A DNA stretch of 64,000 nt from CAYUZU01 sp964448675 (GCA_964448675.1 CAYUZU010000002.1:62001-126000), one strand, 5' to 3'; positions 1 to 9,139 are shown, counted from the stretch's first letter. Numbers and translations are program-made. The notes: generated by a model from the letters alone, not told the origin.

Positions 1-2207
1 CAGCCAAGCTGCTGCAGAAGTACGGCTCGCTCGACGAAATCGTGGCCCACGTCGACGAGCTGACACCCAAACAGCGCGAGAACGTCAAGGCGTTCGCACC
101 GCAGATCGAGCTCACACGCAAGCTGGTCACCCTCCAGGACGACGTGCCGGTCGAATTCCATCTCGACACGGCGGCAGTGGGGCGCTTCACCTGGGGCCGT
201 GTACAGCCCATCTTCGCGGAGCTGGGCTTCCGGCGCCTGCCCGAGCAGCTCCCGAACGACGCTGGCGGCGACGGCACGGGCAGCCCGGCAAACACGCCCC
301 CCGGCAACCCGTCCAGTAGCCCCGCTCCGGCCGCATCAGCCCCCGTTCCGCACGCCACCGGCGACGCCGGTCGCCTTGCCGCCGAACTCCGCGAGCCCGA
401 CGGCGGCGACTACCAGCTGATCAACACGGCGGAGACCCTCGTGCGTCTCGCCGGCGAGCTTGCGCAGCAGGATGCGTTCGCGCTCGATACCGAGACCACG
501 GGGCTCAGCCCGATCGACAGCGAATTGGTGGGGCTGTGCTTCTCGTGGGAGGTAGGGCGCGGGTATTACGTGCCGGTCCGCAGCATGATGGGGCAGTCGC
601 TGTCCCTGTCCGACGTGCAGCAACATATCGGGCCGATCCTGGCCGACGCAGGCAAGCGCAAGATTGGCCAGCACCTCAAGTACGACCTCAACGTCCTGCG
701 CAATGCCGGCCTGCCGGTGGCCGGGCCACTGTTCGACACCATGATCGCGGCGTTCGTCGTCGAGCCAGGGCGGGGGGCGTATGGACTGGACCGGCTGGTC
801 GAGGCGGCGTTCGGCCACCGCATGATCCCGATTACCGAGCTGATCGGCAAAGGCCGGCAGCAGATCCAGATCGACCAGGTGCCGCTCGACACCGTCGCCG
901 AGTACGCCGCGGAAGACGCCGACTATACCTGGCGGCTGGCCCGCTACTACGAGCCGCAACTGGCAACGGCCGGGGTCGAGCGGCTGTTCCACGACGTCGA
1001 GATGCCGTTGGTTTCGGTGCTCACCGACATGGAGCACCACGGCATCGCGCTGGAAGCCGGCTTCCTGCAACAGCTCAGCGAGCAGATGGCCAAGCGGGTG
1101 GAGCGGATCGCGGACGAGATCCACGCCCTGGTCGGCGCTGCGTTCAACCTGGATTCGCCCAAGCAGCTTTCCGAGGTGCTGTTCGACAGAATGCAGTTCC
1201 GGGTCGTGCGCAAGACCAAGACGACGCGCTCGACCGACGCCGACACGTTGACCGTGCTCAAGGCCGAGACCGGCCACGCAATCTTCGACCTGCTGCTGGA
1301 GTATCGCGAGATCCAGAAGCTCCGCGGCACCTATGTCGACGCGCTGCCCAAGGTCCGCAGCCGCCGCACCGGCCGCATCCACACCAGCTACCACCAGACG
1401 GGCACCGTCACCGGCCGGCTGTCGAGCAGCGAGCCCAACCTGCAGAACATCCCCGTGCGGACCGAGGCCGGCCGGCAGATTCGCCGCGCCTTCGTGCCGC
1501 GCAGCGACGAACAGCGGCTGATCGTGGCGGACTATTCGCAGATCGAGTTGCGCATGCTGGCCCATTTCTGCGAGGACGAGGCGCTCACGCAGGCCTTCGT
1601 CGACGACCAGGACATTCATGCCTTCGTCGCGGCCCAGGTCAACGACGTGCCGCTGGACGAGGTCACGCGCGAGATGCGGAGCCGGGCCAAGGCTGTCAAT
1701 TTCGGCATCATCTACGGCCAGACCGCGTTCGGCCTGTCGCAGGCCACCGGCATGAACCGCACCGAGGCCCAGGCGTTCATCGACGCCTACTTCGCCCGCT
1801 ATCCCAGGATTCGCGGCTTCATCGACGCCTGCCTCGACGCCGCGCGCCGCGACGGCTTCGTCCGCACGATCCTCGGTCGACGCCGCCCGATCGAGCACAT
1901 CAACTCGCGCAACGCGACCCGCCGCGCCCAGGCCGAACGCTTCGCGGTGAACACGGTCGTGCAGGGCTCGGCGGCCGACCTGATCAAGATCGCCATGATC
2001 CGGCTGCACGCGCGGATCACGCGCGAGGAGCTGCCGCTGCGCCTCCTGCTGCAGGTGCACGACGAGCTGGTTTGCGAGGCGCCGGCGGACGACGTGCCAC
2101 GGCTGACGGACGCCATCCGGGAGGAGATGAGCGGGGCGATGGAGCTCCGTGTTCCGCTGAAGGTCGACGTCGCTGCCGGTCCGAACTGGCTCGATGCGAA
2201 AGTCTGA
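1..2207 (+). CDS. polA: DNA polymerase I, 5' end missing
   Basis: DNA-dependent DNA polymerase for repair and Okazaki fragment processing. The gene runs in from outside the window; the frame is open from base 3 and begins inside the helix-hairpin-helix end of the 5'-3' exonuclease domain (AKLLQKYGSLDEI). A Pro/Ala-rich linker follows (about residues 75-105 counted from the GTG at base 42). The 3'-5' proofreading domain is intact: Exo I DTETTGL near residue 149, Exo II KIGQHLKYDLN and Exo III YAAEDADYTW, so proofreading should be active. The polymerase domain carries motif A DYSQIELRMLAHF (about 496), motif B RSRAKAVNFGIIYG (about 546) and motif C LLLQVHDELV (about 671). It converges on fliM 49 bases downstream. 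The GTG at base 42 is an internal codon, not the start. Confidence 0.97.
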   Translation, partial: AKLLQKYGSLDEIVAHVDELTPKQRENVKAFAPQIELTRKLVTLQDDVPVEFHLDTAAVGRFTWGRVQPIFAELGFRRLPEQLPNDAGGDGTGSPANTPPGNPSSSPAPAASAPVPHATGDAGRLAAELREPDGGDYQLINTAETLVRLAGELAQQDAFALDTETTGLSPIDSELVGLCFSWEVGRGYYVPVRSMMGQSLSLSDVQQHIGPILADAGKRKIGQHLKYDLNVLRNAGLPVAGPLFDTMIAAFVVEPGRGAYGLDRLVEAAFGHRMIPITELIGKGRQQIQIDQVPLDTVAEYAAEDADYTWRLARYYEPQLATAGVERLFHDVEMPLVSVLTDMEHHGIALEAGFLQQLSEQMAKRVERIADEIHALVGAAFNLDSPKQLSEVLFDRMQFRVVRKTKTTRSTDADTLTVLKAETGHAIFDLLLEYREIQKLRGTYVDALPKVRSRRTGRIHTSYHQTGTVTGRLSSSEPNLQNIPVRTEAGRQIRRAFVPRSDEQRLIVADYSQIELRMLAHFCEDEALTQAFVDDQDIHAFVAAQVNDVPLDEVTREMRSRAKAVNFGIIYGQTAFGLSQATGMNRTEAQAFIDAYFARYPRIRGFIDACLDAARRDGFVRTILGRRRPIEHINSRNATRRAQAERFAVNTVVQGSAADLIKIAMIRLHARITREELPLRLLLQVHDELVCEAPADDVPRLTDAIREEMSGAMELRVPLKVDVAAGPNWLDAKV

Positions 2208-2256
2208 GGCGGACGCGTGGCGTGGAACCGTGGACCGGCGAGCGCGCGTGCCGCGG

Positions 2257-3288
2257 TTACAGTGACTCGTCGATGGCGGCGGGGCGCGTGAGGCGGATGG
2301 CCCGGCGGCCGCGGAGCTGGCCCGGTACGCCGGCGAACTTGTTGCGGCCCTCGATCTGGAGAATCATCTCGCCGGTGCTGGGCTTGTCGAGTTGCAGGAT
2401 GTCGCCGGGGCGCAGGTTGCGCAGCTCGTCGAGCTTGATGCGGGTCTGGCCGAGGAACGCGGTGAGGTCGACCTTGGAGTTGACGAGGTTGCGGTGGATG
2501 CGCTGCCGCTCGACGTCGGTGGCGCCCTTGGCGCGGTAGCCGAACCACGACTGCGTGGTGAGCTTGCTGAGCACCGTCTCGATGGTATTGAACGGGATGC
2601 AGATGCTCATCGTGCCGGCGCACTGGCTCATCTTGATCTCGAACGTGATGAAGACCACCACCTCGGTCGGCGCGACGATGTGCACCAGCTGCGGGTTGCT
2701 CTCGGTCTCGACGATCTCGAACTTCGCCTCGACGAGGTTCCGCCAAACCTCGGACAGGTGCGTCAGCGCGCGGTCGATGAGCCGGCGCATCAGCCGCCAC
2801 TCGATCGCCGTCAGCGGCCGTTGCGGGATGAACATGTCGGACTTGCTGCCGCCCAGCAGCCGGTCGATGATCGGATAGACGATCAGCGGACTGACCTCGA
2901 TGCACATCTGGCCTTCGAGCGGCGGCGCCTGGACGATGACGAAGCAGGTCGGATTCGGCAGCGAGTGGATGAACTCGCTGTACGTCAGCTGCTCGACGCC
3001 CACGACACGCACCTCGATAATCGTGCGCAGAAAACCCGAAAGCGTCGCGCCGAAATTGCGGGCAAACCCGTCGTGGATGGAGCCCAGGGCGCGGATGTGA
3101 TCCTTGCTGACGCGCTCCGGCCGCTTGAAGTCGTACGTGCTGACATCGCTGCGCGGCTGGTAGGTCGCCGGCTGCGGCTCGGCCACCGCCATGGTCGATT
3201 GCTGTGCCGCGGGACCTTCGTCCTCCTCGGTCTCACCGACCGACGCCAGCAACGCGTCAATTTCGCTCTGGTCGAGTACGTCGCCCAT
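2257..3288 (-). CDS. fliM: Flagellar motor switch protein FliM
   Basis: Part of the cytoplasmic C-ring of the flagellar motor; it binds phosphorylated CheY and controls rotation direction. The N-terminus MGDVLDQSEIDALL is the conserved FliM opening that carries the CheY-binding segment, followed by the middle CheC-like domain and a C-terminal SpoA-like domain ending in LRPGDILQLDKP and a GRNKFAG segment. Length is 343 residues from this start, normal for the family. The start chosen is the ATG that gives the conserved opening, with AGGTGA just upstream; an upstream in-frame ATG would add seven residues (MMYGQVS) and cannot be excluded. No other flagellar gene is nearby, so it stands alone between polA and rpsB. 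Confidence 0.95.
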   Translation of the reverse strand: MGDVLDQSEIDALLASVGETEEDEGPAAQQSTMAVAEPQPATYQPRSDVSTYDFKRPERVSKDHIRALGSIHDGFARNFGATLSGFLRTIIEVRVVGVEQLTYSEFIHSLPNPTCFVIVQAPPLEGQMCIEVSPLIVYPIIDRLLGGSKSDMFIPQRPLTAIEWRLMRRLIDRALTHLSEVWRNLVEAKFEIVETESNPQLVHIVAPTEVVVFITFEIKMSQCAGTMSICIPFNTIETVLSKLTTQSWFGYRAKGATDVERQRIHRNLVNSKVDLTAFLGQTRIKLDELRNLRPGDILQLDKPSTGEMILQIEGRNKFAGVPGQLRGRRAIRLTRPAAIDESL

Positions 3289-3309
3289 GCTCACCTGACC
3301 ATACATCAC

Positions 3310-3688
3310 ACCCGCCCGCGCAGTGGTTGCGCGAGCGGATCAGGATCCATCTACCCCTGCTATCGGAACGACGGCGGGGCGGGTTTGAGAGCGGCCTCGG
3401 CCGGCCCGCTACCCTACCGACCGGCCACGTCCGGGCCGCGGCCCTACGTCCGAATATCGGCCCGCGCGGCGGCCGCCGGTAGCGGTTGCGCCGCCGGCCC
3501 GCTCGTCGGGTTTCCGGGCGCTTGACGCTCGGCTTGCCGAAATGGTAGGATAACTGTTCTGCGGAAAGGGCGTCCGCAGCCGTTGCCGGTCCATGGTGGA
3601 TCGGCCGGGAGATTCGACAGGCAAGCCCCGGGGGTCGCCCGAGGGGCTGCGCGGCGGGTGTCGCGTACTGTATTGCAGGAGGTGCCGT
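3310..3688. other. Spacer between divergent fliM and rpsB
   Basis: This GC-rich stretch separates fliM (leftward) from rpsB (rightward). It holds the rpsB promoter described separately and the rpsB ribosome binding site (GCAGGAGGTG) at its right end. Possible reading frames across it lack family resemblance and have no ribosome binding site; I see no gene in it. A promoter for fliM was not recognised. Confidence 0.6.
3522..3551 (+). promoter_or_regulatory. Sigma70-type promoter for rpsB-tsf
   Basis: TTGACG and TAGGAT are separated by 18 bases, close to the -35 and -10 consensus. They lie about 140 bases before the rpsB start, leaving a long leader. In many bacteria the rpsB leader carries an autoregulatory S2-binding structure; I cannot confirm one here by eye. 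Confidence 0.55.
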
Positions 3689-4594
3689 TTGGCTGATTCC
3701 CTCGTTCGCGAGATGCTGGATGCCGGCATCCACTTCGGCCATCGCTGTGCGCGGTGGAACCCCAAGATGGAGCCGTACATCTACGGCAAACGTAATCAGA
3801 TCCACATCATCGATATTCGCGAAACGCTGCGCGGGCTGCTGCGGGCGCAGAAGTACATCGCGCGCGTCGTGTCCAAAGGTGACGATGTCCTCTTCGTCGG
3901 CACCAAGCGCCAGGCGCGCGACATCGTCGAGCGCCACGCGACCGAATGCAAGATGCACTACGTGTCCGAGCGCTGGCTGGGTGGCACGCTCACGAACTTT
4001 CGCACGATCCGCTCACGGCTCCAGCGTCTCGAAGAACTCGAGGCGCTCGTCGACAGCCCCGAGTGGGAAACCGGCTATTCCAAGAAAATGAAGTCGATGC
4101 TCGCCCGCGAGCTGCAGAAGATCCGCCGCAACCTGGGCGGTATTCGCAACATGGCGCGCCTGCCCGGCGTGCTGGTCGCCATCGACGTGAGCAAGGAGTC
4201 GAACGCGCTGCGCGAGGCGCGGGCGCTGAAGATCCCGACCATCTGCCTGCTGGATACCGACGCCGATCCGGACATGGTCGACGTGCCGATCCCTGGCAAC
4301 GACGACGCCATGCGCGGCATCGACCTGATCATGCGCGAACTGGCCCGTGCCGCACAGGAAGGGCTGAAGGGCCGACCCGTGACGCCGGACCGTGGCGAAG
4401 CCGGCGAAGCGCCGGGGACCGGCCCGCGGCGTCCGCGGCGCCGCATTCCGGAAGGGGAGGCGCCGCCTGCACCCGCGCCGCCGCCCGCCAGCGCGCCGGC
4501 CGAATCCGTCGCCCCGGAGAATCCGGCGCCGGAGACGGTCAGCGTGCCTGCCAGCGGCTCGGACGAGTCGAGCGGCGAGGAGCCGTCGTCGTAA
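3689..4594 (+). CDS. rpsB: 30S ribosomal protein S2
   Basis: Small-subunit ribosomal protein S2. The start is a TTG placed six bases after a strong GGAGGTG site and yields (M)ADSLVREMLDAGIHFGHR, the conserved S2 opening; an upstream in-frame ATG would add an unlikely 32-residue leader. Conserved blocks are RWNPKMEPYIYGKRN, FVGTKRQARDIV, ERWLGGTLTNF and VAIDVSKESNALREA with PDMVDVPIPGNDDA. The core ends near residue 230. A Pro/Ala/Glu-rich tail of about 65 residues follows; it is not part of standard S2 and is probably disordered. tsf follows on the same strand, the usual bacterial order. Confidence 0.97.
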   Translation: MADSLVREMLDAGIHFGHRCARWNPKMEPYIYGKRNQIHIIDIRETLRGLLRAQKYIARVVSKGDDVLFVGTKRQARDIVERHATECKMHYVSERWLGGTLTNFRTIRSRLQRLEELEALVDSPEWETGYSKKMKSMLARELQKIRRNLGGIRNMARLPGVLVAIDVSKESNALREARALKIPTICLLDTDADPDMVDVPIPGNDDAMRGIDLIMRELARAAQEGLKGRPVTPDRGEAGEAPGTGPRRPRRRIPEGEAPPAPAPPPASAPAESVAPENPAPETVSVPASGSDESSGEEPSS

Positions 4595-4615
4595 GACCCG
4601 CGGGGCTGGGTGCTC

Positions 4616-4641
4616 GGGCGTCGTCGCGCGTGACGGCGCCC
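4616..4641 (+). other. Stem-loop in the rpsB-tsf spacer
   Basis: GGGCGTCGTC and GACGGCGCCC form a 10-bp stem with one mismatch around a six-base loop. No T-run follows, so it is more likely an attenuating or RNA-processing structure between rpsB and tsf than a full terminator. In GC-rich DNA such stems can arise by chance. Confidence 0.35.
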
Positions 4642-4782
4642 GTCGGACCGGGTTGTCGGTGAACCTTGTACAAAGTCCTGGGGGCGGCGCTGTGTCGGCG
4701 GTGAAGGTCGTCGGCGGGCCCACCGCCCGTCCTGTTCGAAGTCTGCATTCAACTGAGCCTGTTTAGCCTGAGGAGTCCAGCG

Positions 4783-5610
4783 ATGGCGATTTCGGCCGCG
4801 ATGGTCAAGGAGCTCCGCGAAAAGACCGGGTTGCCCATGATGGAGTGCAAGAACGCACTCGAAGAGAACAACGGTGACATGAACGCCGCGATCGATGCGC
4901 TGCGCAAGAAGGGCCTCGCCCAGGCCAGCAAGCGTGCCGGCCGCGCCACCGCCGAGGGACGCATCAACTTCTACCATGACCAGGCCAAGGGCCGGGCGGC
5001 CATGGTCGAGACCCTCTGCGAAACCGAGCCGGTCTCCGGCACCGAAGACTTCCTCAAGCTGGGGGAGGCGGCGGCTTACGCCGCCACGAGCCTGGACGAG
5101 CCAACCCCCGAAGCCATCCTCGACCAGCCGCTGCCGGACAGTCCGTCCACCAAGATCGGCGACTTCCTGGGCGAGGTCATCAACCGGATTCGCGAGAACA
5201 TCAAGCTGGGGCGCATCGGCGTCGCCAGCGGCCACTTCGCCCGCTACCTGCACCACGACAACCGCAAGGGCGTGCTGGTCGAATTCAGTGGCGCCTGCCC
5301 CGAGGAGCTCGCCAACGACATCTGCATGCACGTCGTGGCCATGCGGCCGAGCTGCGCCCGCCGTGAGGAGGTCGACCCGCAGCTCGTCGAGGCCGAGCGC
5401 AAGATCGCGTCCGAGCAGGTACAGGGCAAGCCTGCCAACATCGTCGACAAGATCGTCGACGGCAAGATCAACAAGTGGTACTCCGAGATCGTCCTGCTCG
5501 AGCAGCCGTTCGTGAAGGACGACAAGAAGACCGTCGGCCAGGTCCTCAAGGAAGCCGACGCGAATCTTACGGTCAATCGCTTCGTCCGGCTCGAGGTCGG
5601 CGAGGCGTAG
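4783..5610 (+). CDS. tsf: Translation elongation factor Ts
   Basis: Nucleotide exchange factor for EF-Tu. The N-terminal UBA-like domain MVKELREKTGLPMMECKNAL is followed by the family signature EENNGDMNAAIDALRKKG and the core containing VETLCETEPVS and FLKLGEAAA. Later blocks include GRIGVASGHFARYLH and VQGKPANIVDKIVDGKINKW with LLEQPFVKDDKKTVGQ. Length (275 residues) is normal. TGAGGAG stands before the ATG. It is the second gene of the rpsB-tsf unit, 188 bases after rpsB, and a strong terminator follows. No pyrH or frr is present after it, unlike many bacteria. Confidence 0.97.
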   Translation: MAISAAMVKELREKTGLPMMECKNALEENNGDMNAAIDALRKKGLAQASKRAGRATAEGRINFYHDQAKGRAAMVETLCETEPVSGTEDFLKLGEAAAYAATSLDEPTPEAILDQPLPDSPSTKIGDFLGEVINRIRENIKLGRIGVASGHFARYLHHDNRKGVLVEFSGACPEELANDICMHVVAMRPSCARREEVDPQLVEAERKIASEQVQGKPANIVDKIVDGKINKWYSEIVLLEQPFVKDDKKTVGQVLKEADANLTVNRFVRLEVGEA

Positions 5611-5637
5611 TTCCGACCGTCGCGACCAGCCAGAACC

Positions 5638-5680
5638 AGCCCCGGCGCCGCGCCTCTCCGCTGCGGCGCCGGGGCTTTCT
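5638..5680 (+). terminator. Rho-independent terminator after tsf
   Basis: A perfect 14-bp stem (AGCCCCGGCGCCGC paired with GCGGCGCCGGGGCT) encloses an 11-base loop and runs into TTTCT. It starts 28 bases after the tsf stop codon and should end the rpsB-tsf transcript. Confidence 0.85.
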
Positions 5681-6156
5681 GCAGCGCAGCATCCGCGCCT
5701 TCGTGGGCGCCCCTGTGTGTTGATTAAGGTCCTCCCGCGGCGCCGCCGATAACCCCAATGGCGTGCCAGGGAGGGCGCGTGCAACTTGACGACCGAGGGT
5801 GCGCGAGGCCCAGGCCTCACCACCGATTCACGGGACGGGACACGGACGTCCGACCGGCGAATCCGCCCCCTCGGCGTTGAGCCCGATATGGTGTTGGTCG
5901 GACAGGCGGCGCAGCCGTCGGGTTTGACCCCGGCGCTGCGCTGCCGGTGGGCAACACCGATTCGTACCGACACGACCGGTCCGGACGCGGGCAGCAGCCG
6001 TGGGCGTTCCGGGCCGTTTCTGTGTTGGCCGGGCCCGACTGGACACGGGCCCGCTTTCGGTGTAACTACAGTTTCACGCCGTTTGATGCGCCTTTCGTCG
6101 GTTGCCGCACGGCAAGCCGGTGTGCTGATCGCGAGCCCTGTCGACTCGAGTCGAGG
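5681..6156. other. Long spacer before RNase D
   Basis: About 475 bases between the tsf terminator and the RNase D start. A reading frame of 124 codons on the plus strand and an N-terminal extension in the RNase D frame cross it, but neither shows family resemblance or a convincing ribosome binding site. I see no gene; it may hold the RNase D promoter and leader. Confidence 0.5.
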
Positions 6157-7368
6157 ATGAAGCAGCCGACCATCGTCCAGGATCAGGAGGCCCTCGACGC
6201 CCACTGCCAGGTGTGGCGCCAGGCTGGCTTCTTCGCGTTTGACACCGAATTCATCCGAGACGACACCTACGATGCCGCCCTCTGCCTGATCCAGGTCAAC
6301 ACCAACCAGGACGTGGTGCTGGTCGACCCGACCGCCGACCTCGACGTCAGCCCCTTCTGGGACCTGGTCGTCGATCCGCAGGTCGTCACCGTCGTCCACG
6401 CCGGCAAGGAGGACTTTGAAGTCTGCCTCCGCATGACGGGGGAGGTGCCGCGCAATATCTTCGACGTGCAGATCGCCGCCGGCTTCGTCGGCTACGGTTA
6501 CCCGCTCAGCCTGGTTCGCCTCGCCGAGTGCATGGTGCACAAGCGCATCTCCAAGGGGCAGACGCTCACCGACTGGCTGCGCCGCCCGCTGACACCCGAG
6601 CAGATCCGCTACGCGACCGAGGATGTCCTCTATCTCCCCGCGATCTACCAGCGGCTGGTCAAGGAGATCGACAAGAGCGGCCGCAGCGGCTGGGCCCGCG
6701 AGGAGTTCGAGAAGTTCGAGGACCCGGTCTTTTACCACGCCCCGCCCGAGGAGCGCGCCCAGCGCCTCAAGGGCAGCAAGAAGCTCGACGGCCTCGGCCT
6801 GCTCGTGCTCGAACGCCTGGTCGAGTGGCGCGAGCAGTGGGCCGCCGAACGCAACCGACCCATCCGCGCCATGATGCGCGACGATGTCCTTGTCGAGATC
6901 GCGCGCCGCCGGCCGACCAAGCCGCGCGAGCTGGAGGTGCTGCGCGGCTTTCCCCAGGCCAAGAATCGCCGCGTCGTCAACGAGCTGGTCAAGATCATCG
7001 CCGAAACCAGCAAGATCCCCAAGGAACAGTGGCCGGCCCCGACGATTCGCCGCGACGACTCGCCGATGACCAAATCGCTGCTCGATCTGCTCTCGGCGGT
7101 GCTGCAGGCCATCTGCTGTGATGAACGCCTGAGCTGGAACCTGCTCGGCAGCGCACAACGTGTCCGCGAGCTGCTCGATTACCATGCCGGCCGCCTCGAG
7201 GAACAGCCGGCACTGCTCACGGGCTGGCGCGCCGAGTTCGTCGGCCACCGGCTGATCGACCTGCTCGAGGGTCGCAGCAAGCTGCACCTCACCGGCTGGC
7301 CCGACAACCCGCGCCTGCATCTCGATTCGCATCGCGGTCAGAAACGCGCCGCGCCGCGTGCCAAGTGA
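6157..7368 (+). CDS. rnd: Ribonuclease D family 3'-5' exoribonuclease
   Basis: 3'-5' exonuclease of the DEDD superfamily, known for tRNA 3'-end trimming. Exo I is FAFDTEFIRDDTY (D29, E31), Exo II is VVHAGKEDFEVCL, and Exo III is YATEDVLYL, so all acidic metal ligands are present. HRDC-type helical segments follow from about residue 215 (LVEWREQWAAERNRP, ELEVLRGFPQAKNRR). Length is 403 residues, normal for RNase D. The start is the ATG before KQPTIVQDQEALD, where family similarity begins; GAGG lies directly against it, so the ribosome binding site is poor, and an upstream in-frame start about 70 codons earlier has no similarity support. The radical SAM gene follows 81 bases later. Confidence 0.92.
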   Translation: MKQPTIVQDQEALDAHCQVWRQAGFFAFDTEFIRDDTYDAALCLIQVNTNQDVVLVDPTADLDVSPFWDLVVDPQVVTVVHAGKEDFEVCLRMTGEVPRNIFDVQIAAGFVGYGYPLSLVRLAECMVHKRISKGQTLTDWLRRPLTPEQIRYATEDVLYLPAIYQRLVKEIDKSGRSGWAREEFEKFEDPVFYHAPPEERAQRLKGSKKLDGLGLLVLERLVEWREQWAAERNRPIRAMMRDDVLVEIARRRPTKPRELEVLRGFPQAKNRRVVNELVKIIAETSKIPKEQWPAPTIRRDDSPMTKSLLDLLSAVLQAICCDERLSWNLLGSAQRVRELLDYHAGRLEEQPALLTGWRAEFVGHRLIDLLEGRSKLHLTGWPDNPRLHLDSHRGQKRAAPRAK

Positions 7369-7449
7369 CCCTCGCATCCGCGCCCCGCTCGGCGTATAGT
7401 CTCTACAGGATCTCCCGGGCAGCCGCTTGAGCGTGTCGAAGGGGTATAC

Positions 7450-9009
7450 GTGGCAGTGCGCAACCAACGACCAGGCAACAATGGTGACGGCGCCTCCCAC
7501 CCGCACGTCGCCGACCTGGACTTCCATCACTGGCTCGAGGACTGGCTCGACCGTGACGTCGTCCGCCGCCTGCTGCGCTGGCTCGCCCGCCCGCGCCGTC
7601 ACGGCGGCACGATCATCGAAGACGTGCTGGCGAGCTACGGCAACCCGCGCGCATCGCTCGGCCGGCGCATGGCGCACTGGCCGGTCCACAAGCTGATTGA
7701 CCGCTTGCGCGGCCAGACGCCGCGCGAAGTCTTCCGCCAGCGCGTCAGCGAGCACCGCAGCACCGTCCGCGGCCTGGTCGCCACGGCCCGCAGCGTCGGC
7801 GAATTCGGCCTGCGCGTACCGCAGCGCTTCTCTGCGCCGCTGTTCGCCGTGTGGAACTTCACCAACCGCTGCAATCTGCGCTGCGCGCACTGCTACCAGA
7901 GCAGCGGGGCCCACGCCGCCCGGGACGAGCTCACGCGGGACGAGAAATTCGACCTCGTCGACCAGATGGCCGCCGAGTACGTCGCCATGGTGGCCTTCGC
8001 CGGCGGGGAACCGACCATCAGCCGCGACCTGCTCCCGGTGGCCCGGCGCTGCCGCGACCACGGTATGCACATGAGCGTCGCCACCAACGGCACGACGATG
8101 ACGCCGCGCCTGGCGGCCGACCTCGCCGATGCGGGCGTGCGCTATGTCGAGATTTCGCTCGACTCGATCCAGCCTGCCAGGCACGACGCCTTTCGCGGGC
8201 AGCCCGGCATGTGGCAGCGCACCGTCGCGGGCATGAAGACCGTTGTCGCCCAGGAGGGCCTGCGCCTCGGCATCGCCATGTGCGTCCATCGCGGCAACAT
8301 CGACGAAGTCACCGACATGCTCCAGTTTGCCGTCGACATCGGTGCCGGCTGCTTCGCGCATTTCAACTTCATCCCCGTCGGCCGCGGCACCGACATGGTC
8401 GCGGGCGACATCACCCCGCGCCAGCGCCAGTGGCTGCTCGAGACGCTCAACGAGTGGATGCAGTCGGGCAGGATCGGCGTGCTGTCGACCGCGCCGCAGC
8501 TCGGCCGTGTCTGTCTGTCACACGCCGGCGTCGACGGGCGCCAGGCCTGCTCCCATGCCGGCTCCGGCGCGGGGTGGAAGGCACGTGTCGTCGCGAAGTA
8601 CCTCGGTGGCTGCGGCGCCGGGCGCACCTATGTATGTATCGAGCCCGCCGGCGACATCACCCCCTGCGTCTACATGCCGCAGCGCGTGCTCGGCAACATT
8701 CGCGAGCGGCGCTTCCGCGACATCTTCCGCGACAATCCGTTCTGGGATGTCTTCTGCGATCGTGAGGGACTGACCCACCATTGCGGTGTGTGTCGTTTCC
8801 GCCACTATTGCGGCGGCTGCCGTGCCCGCGCCGACAGCTATTTCGGCGCGGTGCACGCCGGCGACCCCGGCTGCATCTTCAACGAAGCGCACTGGGACGC
8901 GCTCGTTGCCGCACGCGACGTGGCCGCAGACGCCCCGCACGAACCGCCCCCGGCCGCCGTCCGCACCTATGACGGCTGCGCCACGACCTGGAGCGGCGGG
9001 CAGCGGTAG
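7450..9009 (+). CDS. Radical SAM/SPASM domain protein
   Basis: A radical S-adenosylmethionine enzyme. The 4Fe-4S/SAM-binding motif is CNLRCAHC (near residues 140-147), followed by FAGGEPTIS (GGE, SAM binding) and an SLDS strand. The C-terminal SPASM region has cysteines for auxiliary clusters: YVCIEPAGDITPC and then HHCGVCRFRHYCGGC with a further PGC. This layout matches the heme d1/siroheme-decarboxylase group (NirJ, AhbC, AhbD) and peptide-modifying enzymes; substrate cannot be decided. An unusual N-terminal segment of about 120 residues (two helix-like stretches around FHHWLEDWLDRDVV) precedes the core. Start is a GTG near a GAAGGGG site. No heme or precursor-peptide gene was seen next to it. 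Confidence 0.85.
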   Translation: MAVRNQRPGNNGDGASHPHVADLDFHHWLEDWLDRDVVRRLLRWLARPRRHGGTIIEDVLASYGNPRASLGRRMAHWPVHKLIDRLRGQTPREVFRQRVSEHRSTVRGLVATARSVGEFGLRVPQRFSAPLFAVWNFTNRCNLRCAHCYQSSGAHAARDELTRDEKFDLVDQMAAEYVAMVAFAGGEPTISRDLLPVARRCRDHGMHMSVATNGTTMTPRLAADLADAGVRYVEISLDSIQPARHDAFRGQPGMWQRTVAGMKTVVAQEGLRLGIAMCVHRGNIDEVTDMLQFAVDIGAGCFAHFNFIPVGRGTDMVAGDITPRQRQWLLETLNEWMQSGRIGVLSTAPQLGRVCLSHAGVDGRQACSHAGSGAGWKARVVAKYLGGCGAGRTYVCIEPAGDITPCVYMPQRVLGNIRERRFRDIFRDNPFWDVFCDREGLTHHCGVCRFRHYCGGCRARADSYFGAVHAGDPGCIFNEAHWDALVAARDVAADAPHEPPPAAVRTYDGCATTWSGGQR

Positions 9010-9057
9010 GGGAGCCGTCCCGCGGACCTTCGCCCGGGCGTGACACCTGCGACCCTT

Positions 9058-9078
9058 GAAGACAAGTATAGTGTCTTC
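9058..9078. repeat. Short inverted repeat around TATAGT
   Basis: GAAGACA and TGTCTTC form perfect 7-base arms around AGTATAG. The centre resembles a -10 element (TATAGT). It lies 49 bases after the radical SAM stop codon and upstream of a PEP-CTERM gene, so it could be an operator or a weak terminator. Confidence 0.4.
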
Positions 9079-9139
9079 GTTACGGATACTCTTCTCTTGT
9101 TTCTTGCGCCCAGAAAACGAGAGCCGCGCTGTCAAGAAA

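Noticed and set aside
336..2539. Long frames in other phases and strand over polA
   Set aside because: polA motifs are complete in one frame; the others are His/Arg/Gln-rich shadows.
5786..6160. A 124-codon plus-strand frame before RNase D
   Set aside because: No ribosome binding site, no domain pattern and atypical composition; treated as noncoding spacer.
4075..8361. A 1428-codon open frame on the minus strand over rpsB, tsf, RNase D and the radical SAM gene
   Set aside because: It is antisense to four well-supported genes, has no family resemblance, and is expected from the third-position G/C bias of those genes.
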